NCBI RefSeq assembly: GCF_914767665.1
Contig: NC_059504.1
Location: 14,262,501 to 14,326,500 of the forward strand
DNA length: 64,000 nt
DNA from: Harmonia axyridis
Taxonomy: Eukaryota > Arthropoda > Insecta > Coleoptera > Coccinellidae
Direction: 5' to 3'
Shown here: positions 56,503 to 64,000 of the stretch, piece by piece
How the letters are laid out: each line of letters begins with the position of its first letter
Position numbering within the stretch: the first letter of the stretch is position 1
Notes under the pieces: generated by a model
Database searches by the model: none
Told to the model about the DNA's origin: nothing
The model's input: only the letters and a program-made list of their open reading frames with translations
Made by a program: the position numbers and the translations under genes

Positions 56503-56850
56503 AACAAGGAAAAAGAATAAGGACATACTATCAAGGAGAGGTGCTAACCGTAGATACGTGTTTCGGGTTTTCGGCCTCATCAGTAGGCGAAAAAGTGTAA
56601 GAATGAGCAACACTTGAAGGAAAACAACAAACAACGTGGTGATGTTGATTGTTGCTCGAAAACCCATTGGGTCATCAAATGGACAGCTAGCTTCTGTTGT
56701 TGACCCGTTTCTTTGTAGTTTTCCTTCAAGTGTTGCTCATCCTAACACTTTTTCACCGTACCTACTGATGAGGACCGAAAGCCCTAACCACGTGTCTACG
56801 GTAAACACCTCTCCTTGAGGGGTATGTCCGTATTCTTTTTCCTTATTGTA
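56503..56850. mobile_element. Foldback element with hammerhead-like motif in both arms
   Basis: The left arm from AACAAGGAAAAAGAATAAGG to ACTTGAAGGAAAACAAC is mirrored on the right by GTTTTCCTTCAAGTGTTGCT up to ATTCTTTTTCCTTATTGT. The arms are about 120 bp and the centre about 90 bp. Each arm carries CTACTGATGAGG followed by CCGAAA-type sequence and CACGT...CTACGG, on the minus strand at the left and the plus strand at the right. Confidence 0.75.
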
Positions 56851-56860
56851 CCATTTTCTC

Positions 56861-56995
56861 CACAATATGATATATTTTTATGATATATACGATTTTTGTC
56901 TTGGTTATCACTATTTTGTCATTTTTGGAATTGTAGTTCAAGACAAAAATCGTATATGTATATCATAAAGATATATCATTTTGTGAAGGAAATAG
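56861..56995. repeat. Inverted repeat, 42-bp arms
   Basis: CACAATATGATATATTTTTA with TATACGATTTTTGTCTT on the left is mirrored by AAGACAAAAATCGTATATG and ATATATCATTTTGTG on the right. Confidence 0.8.
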
Positions 56996-57233
56996 CACAC
57001 TGTAGTCAATTTTTGATAATTATATTGAAATACCTTCATCAAGTAGACTCATTTGACTTCTATAATTTAAACACCAATTTGCCTACAATACGACGAATTG
57101 TGAGTTGACTAACTGAATAATGTATTCCACGAATTCTTCAAACTCAAAACCATTAGAATGTATGAGAAAAAAGGTTAAGACCATAACGAAATCGACATCA
57201 TTGGGAATCTCTATTGGAACCACAAATCGAACA

Positions 57234-58160
57234 TTAGGACTTGAAATCAAGTCAAGTAGTATTTTCTCAATCTCAAGTCAAGTCAACTTTTTATTCATTG
57301 AGTACTTGAATCATATCAGGCTACTTGATTTTAGCAGTTTTATTGTGTAGTGTCACATCCATAAAAAATGGAGAAATGAGAAGGCTTTGCAAAAAACACT
57401 TTTATTTATTGAACTTATTGTATAAAAGAACCGTGAATATCAACTTCTTTGAAATAGAAACATAAATTGAATCACTATAAAATAACAAAATGAAAAATAA
57501 TAAAAAATAAAAATTAAAAGTTTCTTAATATTGAGAAACCTCCAGTCTTTGTTTGATTTCATAATTTTCCATCCAGGATCTAGGACACATGAGGCATTTT
57601 ATTGATTTGTCGCCTAACCTATTACGGGTTTTTGTAACTGTAAGAGCAGCTCTGGAAAATTATCTTTCAACAGGAGCTGAAGATGCTGGTGTTGACAAAA
57701 AATCCCTGGGTCATTTTAGTTAAGTTTGGAAAGATATTTCTAAAACTACCAAAATCTACCAATAGATTTCATAGAAATGTGAGAAATCTACTAATAAAGT
57801 CACACTGGCGAATGCTTCAGTCTCTCGGCGCTCGAGGAATCGCCTTATTTAGTCTAAGAGCTCACGAGATTGCAGAAATATATGCCGTGCGACGCGTGCA
57901 TATCCAGCTCAAGTATTATCAAGTAGCTTGATTGATATCAAGCTACTTGATATTACTTGAAAGCCCGTGGAAAAAAAAAGCTTGAGCATGACTTGACTTG
58001 ATTTTAGATATTTATTGCTTGACTATCAAGTCAACTTGATAAGCAAGCAATAAATATCTAAAATCAAGTCAAGTCATGCTCAAGCTTTTTTTTTCACGGG
58101 CTTGATTTTTCAAGTCAAGTAGTTGGTTAAAATGTCAAGCTACTTGGCTTGATGAATCCC
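57234..58160 (-). mobile_element. hAT element with CAAGTAG-rich ends, copy 1
   Basis: Both ends carry many short repeats of CAAGTCAAG and TCAAGTAGCTTGA, the subterminal type typical of hAT. The minus frame near 57540-57690 reads STPASSAPVER, a stop, FSRAALTVTKTRNRLGDKSI and RSWMENYEIKQR, the C-terminal hAT dimerisation domain. The upstream two thirds of the protein are absent. Same orientation and layout as the copy at 63290. Confidence 0.82.
57962..58102. repeat. Perfect-looking 60-bp inverted repeat in the hAT end
   Basis: AGCCCGTGGAAAAAAAAAGC, TTGAGCATGACTTGACTTG and ATTTTAGATATTTATTGCTTG are mirrored base for base, apart from one or two positions, across a 22-nt centre that is itself nearly palindromic (ATCAAGTCAACTTGAT). 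The arm may be a second element end in inverse orientation. Confidence 0.88.
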
Positions 58161-58330
58161 TACAAATGAGCACTGATTTTGTTAAAACAATTACTAAACG
58201 TTGTTGGGACGTGTCCATGATTAATGGACACTGAACACAAATGACATAACAAATGTCAACAAATAATACACAGTGTTGCAATTATTACCATTTTAAATTG
58301 TCATTCCTATTGGAAAAACCTTTTGATAAA
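58160..58330. repeat. Repeat end, related to 22380-22570
   Basis: AATGAGCACTGATTTTGTTA, AAACGTTGTTGGGACG, CACTGAACACAAATGACATA and a closing TTGGAAAAACCTTTTG match the other copy in order. Confidence 0.55.
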
Positions 58331-59210
58331 AAAATGCTCTTGGAAATTTTGAGCCAATACGACATATTATTCAAAGAGGTTCAGGAATGATCTATTCCTC
58401 AAACTATTGAAATAGTTGACTTTAATATCCATTCTTATTCAGAAAGTTTTCTGGAAAATATTTTCCGAATTAAGCACTCCATTTAATTTTTCTCTCTGCT
58501 GCATATCACATGTTTTCGTCTAAAACTTTAAGTGAAACCAATTTCAATTTCGTGTTCTCCTGCTAATTATGTAGACGATGTCACAGAGGATGAGTTGATG
58601 TGGATTTCTTAATCTTGAATCATAATTTTCGAGAACTTTTAGGACGAATATGAATATAAATGAAAGCTTTCCAGATTTATTTCATGTCATTGAAATTGGA
58701 ATGAAAAACTGGTTGAAAACCATCTGATTTCGTGGATTTCATTTCAGACCTGGAAGGATCAATACCGGTTGTAAATTATTTGAAATTTGAGACAATTAAA
58801 TCTCACAATTTCCTATAAACTTTTTTTATGATGCCGATTAACCTTCGTTACTTCGCATATAAGGGGAGTATGGTATATAGTGTAAGTTTGAAAGGTTCAA
58901 TAAAACTTTCTATAGCACTAAGCATTTTAATATACAGGGTGATCCAGATTCATTGTTTCAATTTTCAGGTATTGAAGTTAAGATAATGAAGTGTTTCGAA
59001 TTAGGTAACAATCTCCTGCCAAAATTATCCAGCTATATAGATACAAGGATGCGATGATCCATAACCTATTGAAAATCCAGCCCACTGATTTTTTTTTCGA
59101 TAGAATTATGCCATTACAATTTGACTGGGGATCACTTTTTCTGATAAAGTGATGGGGATTTTTGTATTGGGCCTCAAGTGATTTCATTTGAATTTGAGCT
59201 CAAATGCTCG
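58330..59210. other. No gene seen; one repeat end
   Basis: AT-rich. TATACAGGGTGATCCAG at 58932 is another CAGGGTG-type repeat end. No coding signal. Confidence 0.35.
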
Positions 59211-59214
59211 TTTT

Positions 59215-60150
59215 TTTATGCGAACCTAAACGTAAAATTTCAGGGATCTCCATATGTTGCGTTGTACTAGTCCAATTTTGATGAAATTTGAAAGATTTTC
59301 GGATTGTGTTCTTACAGGTTCCATAAAAATTTTAGTCATTTTTGAATATGCAGTGAGCATTTTTGAAGCGCAAACGTAAAATTTCAGGGAACTTCATATG
59401 TCGTGTTCCACTAATTCAATTTTGATGAAATTTGATAGGGATTTTCGGATTGTGGATATACTGGTTCCATAGAAATTTGAGCTTTATCGAATATATAAGC
59501 ATTTTACATGCGTAAGGAATCTCCATTCTCCATAGATTGCGTTCTTGTGTCCAATTTTGATGAAATTTGATGGGGATTTTCAGGTTTAGTTCCTACTGGT
59601 TCCATAAAAATTTGAGCTTTTTTTGAATATGCAGTGAGCATTTTTGAGGCGCAAACGTAAAATTCCAGGGATCTTCATATGTCGCGTTTTTCTAGTCCAA
59701 TTTTGATGAAATTTGATAGGGACTTTCGGATTGTGTTATTACTGTTTCCATAGAATTTGAGTTTTATCGAATATGCGGTGAGCATTTTTCATACGCAAAC
59801 ATAAAATTTCAGGGATCTTCAGATGTCGCGTTGTACTAGTCCAATTTTGATGAAATTTGATAAGGATTTTCGTATTGTGGTTATACTGGTTCCATAGGAA
59901 TTTGAGCTTCTCCGAATATGAAGTGAACATCTTTTAAGCAAAGATAAAATTTCAGGGATCTTCATTATTGTCACGTTCTACTATTCCAATTTTGATGAAA
60001 TTTGAAAAGGATTTTCGGATTGTGTTCTTACATGTCCCATAGAAATTTGACCTTTTTTTCCAAATATGCATTGAGAATTTTTCATACGAAAACGTTAAAT
60101 TTCAGGGATCTCGTTCCACTTGTCCAATTTTGATGAAATTCAGTATGAGT
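59215..60150. repeat. Tandem satellite, about 143-bp monomers, 6 to 7 copies
   Basis: The block AAACGTAAAATTTCAGGGAT followed by CTTCATATGTCGCG and CCAATTTTGATGAAATTTGA recurs with starts near 59231, 59375, about 59515, 59656, 59800, 59943 and 60093, a step of about 143 bp. Copies differ by a few bases and small gaps. Non-coding. Confidence 0.88.
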
Positions 60151-60604
60151 ATTTTTTGAGTTTGCGATATAATGTTTCAAAAAAACCTTCTCGAAATATA
60201 AAAGATCCAAAATGAAGTATTTTATACGGTGGGTTGATTTCTAGAACGGAAAACCTAATGCCACACTTATTGGCGGACTATTTTGTTTATTTATATTTTC
60301 AAGCGATTAAATTAATACAGTATGAACCAATAAAAAAAATTCCATCCTTACAAGAAACAGGTTATTCCTTGACGAAACGAAATTTCTCACTTATGTAACA
60401 AGAGTTCCAAATAAAATTGATAAATAAAATATCTGATGATCTCTTTCTTCACCGCACTGTCTCCTTCAAGTGTTGTGATGGGGGGTCATGTTAGTTTCAA
60501 CTCTATCAGACGAACCGTGCGTTGTTTGATAACGAACATACGCTCTCTCTCTCCTTTGAGACCGGCTATTTTCATTGATAAAATAGGTACAGTACGTATA
60601 TTGC

Positions 60605-60667
60605 TAATAAAAGCGCCAGTTGTTGAGTTTTCAGTGCGCTTGGTGCTTATCGGTAAACTAATTGGTG
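60605..60667 (+). promoter_or_regulatory. Candidate promoter with first splice donor
   Basis: AATAAAAG (60606-60613) lies 27 bases before the A of TTTTCAGTGCGC (A at 60633), an arthropod initiator. Downstream AACTAATTG|GTGAGT is a consensus donor at about 60665. A CTCTCTCTCTCC stretch (60542-60553, GAGA-type) is upstream. No coding exon follows within the window. Confidence 0.4.
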
Positions 60668-60739
60668 AGTTTGTTTTGTAGTTATTTGAATAATTGCAAC
60701 GACTACCAAAATGAATAGGTTGCACTCTAGGACTGATAA

Positions 60740-61465
60740 GGGAAATGCAGGTTTGTGAGGAGTTCTTGGTCCAAATTTTATGTACAGTTTCCAAAGAAAA
60801 GGTATTGAATGTGTGTTTATGATTCAACATTATTGTTTCTGGATAAACTTGAAATTTTCAGCATCGAATGTGCCGGTTCAGTTCGTTAAAGGTCCAAAGT
60901 AGTCCAATTAGTTTGTGAGTTAAGAGATTCTAAAACTTTTTTTATCATTAACCTGAAAACTACCTATTCGATTGAAAATTATCTTGGAAATTACTTATTT
61001 GGAAGAAAAAACCATTTTCGTAAATTTTGACATCTGAGATATAATTTACCGCATTCCTCTGAAATTTTGTAAGCTCATATAGATCCTCGAAAAATTAAGT
61101 TTTATAAATATTCAGCAGTATACGTTGATACTCTCGGACGCAGGATAATAACCAGTTCTAGTTTCCAATTTTATGTTATAGTTCCCGAAGAGAAGGTCCT
61201 GAATCTGTTGCAGTTGAATTGTGTTTTTCATAATTTTCGTTTTTGGGTAAACTTGAAATTTTCAGGTCCAAATTAGCCCAATGGTTTCTGAATTGAGAGT
61301 ATCTAAATCTTATTTATCATTAACTTGAAAACTACCTATTCGATTGACTATCTTAGTAAAGTTACCTCTTTCAGAACATAATAATAATAAATAATTTTCG
61401 TAAATTTTGTAAGCTCATATAAATTCTCGAAAAACTAAGTTTTATAAATATTCAGCAGGATTATT
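60740..61465. repeat. Two-copy tandem repeat, about 380 bp
   Basis: CTACCTATTCGATTGA, TTTCGTAAATTTTG, TTTTGTAAGCTCATATA and TTTTATAAATATTCAGCAG occur in order in 60740-61125 and again in 61150-61465. Not coding. Confidence 0.75.
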
Positions 61466-61924
61466 TTATTCAATTTTCCGATTACACTCACGCATCCTTC
61501 CAAAATGTAAACTGTCAAATTGTGATTTGATTACGTACCAAGAATTTCAAAGGGTTTCAATGGAAACCCTGTGTATTATTTTTTGATATATCTTATGTCA
61601 TTCGTTTTCCATAGGTTATGCTATGTAATCATGGAAAGATACAAGCTTCAACAATGTTAATAAATTGTTAAATTGATTAGTCAAAATCAGATCAGAGAAA
61701 AATTTGTGAAGAATTCGTCGTATTGTGGACAAATTTAAAATTGAATTTTCTGTACAGATACAAGAGTATCAGTACCAGGTACTGAGCTGTCCTTGGTTCC
61801 ATGTTTATTTCAATCTTAAGAAGAAGGTATGCCATAATTGATATCGTTTTAATTAATTTTTCCATAACCAATTCACACATTCGCGGTAGCATGAAGTGAT
61901 AACTTCATCCAATCTTTAAGATTT

Positions 61925-62240
61925 TAAATCGCTTGTGTTCCATTGGCATAAACTTATCTTGAGCCCAAAATCTGAAGGTGTTAAATCCCAAGATCTCGAT
62001 GGCCAATTGTGATCACCTCGTCGACAATTAACACGGCAAGGAATATCTTCCAATTCCAGCCATAAAAATCCTAATAATCATAGCCAAATTCCCAAGATTG
62101 ACGAGGATTCGACAAACCTGGGGTTTTTGTCAACAAATTACTAAATCTCGGTGGCCAACTGTGATAATCTTTTCGAGAACTAACACGGCCAAGTTTGTAG
62201 GCCAAAAATAAAAACTGAAAAAATTTCACAGAAATTTTAG
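61925..62240 (-). mobile_element. DD41D transposase scraps
   Basis: GGTGTTAAATCCCAAGATCT followed by CGATGGCCAATTGTGATCAC parallels the 27835 region of the DD41D element (antisense of NWPPRxxDLTPxD). A second similar piece, ACTAAATCTCGGTGGCCAAC, is at 62141. Only short fragments remain. Confidence 0.5.
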
Positions 62241-62269
62241 ATACTGTATTCATTAGGATTGAGCAGTAC

Positions 62270-63285
62270 ACAATGCTTGAACAATTTTTTCATCATGAGA
62301 TCTCTAAACTATAAATTTCAAGCTTCAAATAGTTTTTTTTCAAATTGAGATAGGACCATTATTATCGAAAATACAGCCATTTGAAAAACCGCTAAAAATC
62401 TCGAATTTTATTTTGATCCTTTAATTTATTCCACAAGTATATGGATTCTGATTATGAGAAATGAACTCTATAATTTTTCTAAATTGTTTTTGAAGCCAAT
62501 AATAGATAAAGGCGTTTGGAATAGATAAAGAGGTTTTATATAGCAATATCTTATTGTTGTCATTGTGATCATCTCTAACTTCATTCTAAATGCATCGCAA
62601 ATGCAGACATTTGAATCTTCTGGAATAAATATTGAAAAACAAAGACATTTTCCATTGTCCTTAAAACTTCCTCCACCATCGATATATTTCACACCAGATA
62701 TAACTGAAAATTAATTATTTTCCTTCAGTTGTCACTCTTCATGAAAACAAATCTGCTTTATAGCTTCAAATTGAACGGGACAATAAAATAACAACGTTTT
62801 CTTTGGTTTTATTACATAAATTATGCCATAACTCATAGCTTCTTGCTGGCAAACTCATAAAACTTGACCTATGCATGTCTGTCATCGTAGACTTTCAACA
62901 CCAGAATATGAATTAACCGTAAACTGATTCAAATGAACGTTCCCTCTGATTTTAATAGATTATGACAATGGATCGCATTGTTCAATGTTGCATGAAATGT
63001 TTTGTGATCACTCCGCTATTTATGTCTTGTAGTATGGCTACTTGAATTGTAAGTGAACATTGTTGACTGGAAAGGTTAATGTGAAGAGAAGATATTGTAG
63101 AAGTGAGTTCTTTTTTCCTTTGGTAATTTTTCCAATTTTGTTAAAAAGATTTTTCTTTAAAATAAATGTGAGTAGTGTATGGAAATTGTTTGTTGGAATT
63201 TTTAAATGTTAATCCCAGAAAAGCACTGATGTTGGGTTAGGAAAAAGAGTGAAATTATTCAAAAACAATTTTCTCAATCTTCTGT
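62270..63285. other. No gene seen
   Basis: AT-rich sequence. The short minus frame near 62468-62692 has no recognisable domain. No clear repeat ends. Confidence 0.35.
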
Positions 63286-63289
63286 TGGA

Positions 63290-64000
63290 ACTAACGGCTT
63301 GGCTTGATTTTCAAGCTACTTGGCTAGCTCGACTTGATTTCAAGTCAGGCTCAACTCAATAGTATTCTCTCAATCTCAAGTCAAGTCGAGTATTTATTCA
63401 TTAAGTACGTGAATCATATCAAGCTACTTGATTTTTAGCAGTTTTATTGTGTAGTGTCACATCAATAAAGAAAATTATGAAATGAGAAGGAACTTTGCGG
63501 AAACAATTTTATTTATTAAACTTAATGCATACAAACACCGAAAATATCAACTTATTTGAAATAGAAACATAAATCATAATAAAATAAAAAATAATGAAAA
63601 AATAAAGTTTCTCTATATTGAGAAACCTCCAGGCTTTACTTGATTTCATAATTTTCCATCCAGGATCTAAGACACATGAGGCATCTTATAGATTTGTCTC
63701 CTAATCTATTGAGGATTTTTGTAAAGGGCAGCTCTGGCAAATTGTCTTTCAAGAGGAGCTGAAGATGCTGGCGTTGATAAAAAATCCTTGGCCATTTTGG
63801 CCAAATTTGGAAAGATATTACTAAAACTATCAAAATCTACCAATAGATTTCATAGAAATGTGAGAAAACTACTAATAAAATCACACTGGCGAATGTTTCA
63901 GTCTTTCGGCGTTTGAGGAATCCCCTCATTTAGGCTGAGCGCGCACGAGATTGCAGAAATATATGCCATGCGACGCGTGCATATCAAGCTCAAGTAATAT
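63290..64000 (-). mobile_element. hAT element with CAAGTAG-rich ends, copy 2 (cut by window edge)
   Basis: Collinear with 57234-57950: CAAGCTACTTGGCTAG-type end repeats, TTGTGTAGTGTCACATC, then the minus frame NRLGDKSIRCLMCLRSWMEN and YEIK of the hAT dimerisation domain. The element continues past position 64000. Two such copies about 6 kb apart in the same orientation. Confidence 0.82.

Noticed and set aside
60486..60830. 114-codon minus frame
   Set aside because: Overlaps the candidate plus-strand promoter and shows no domain. Low support as a gene.

Overview
The window looks like a gene-poor, AT-rich insect chromosome segment. Spliceosomal introns, an arthropod-type core promoter, a secreted serpin with alternative reactive-loop exons, and dense mariner, DD41D, hAT, Crypton and jockey-like debris all fit an insect. 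A beetle is a guess; nothing here fixes the order.

Positions 1 to about 15,322 hold one serpin gene on the minus strand. Exon 1 (15271-15322) gives the start codon, exon 2 (11693-12585) most of the serpin fold, and exon 3 (11391-11532) the hinge, ending in codon phase 1. Downstream lie fourteen copies of a final exon that encodes the reactive-centre loop and the C-terminus. Twelve are intact, one (about 1700-1860) is dead, and one is cut by the window edge at position 1. All start in the same phase, so each can join exon 3. The predicted P1 residue changes from copy to copy (Arg, Lys, Val, Leu, Phe, Ala), so one scaffold could make inhibitors for many proteases. The exon nearest exon 3 has a polybasic loop and ends in HDEL. 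That matches the known furin-inhibiting, ER-retained isoform type of Drosophila Spn42Da. Its two nearest duplicates have changed HDEL to QDEP.

From 15.4 to 64 kb I see no complete host gene. There are two candidate host exons (38187-38339 minus and 45959-46147 plus), one candidate promoter (60605-60667 plus) and several GC-richer islands. The rest is repeats. They include one mariner with an intact transposase (53367-54646), a mariner split by a hAT element with a perfect 8-bp target duplication (30028-31615), chimeric and internally deleted mariners, DD41D fragments, a Crypton recombinase fragment with a small intron, non-LTR reverse transcriptase tails, several long foldback elements, and a 143-bp tandem satellite.

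The least expected signal is at 52182-52351 on the minus strand. A tRNA-like promoter (A and B boxes) is followed directly by what reads as a complete type III hammerhead ribozyme. It has all core residues, a C at the cleavage site and a perfect 10-nt loop-loop complementarity. A tRNA-headed element carrying a type III hammerhead is unusual in animals. The fold is inferred by eye.
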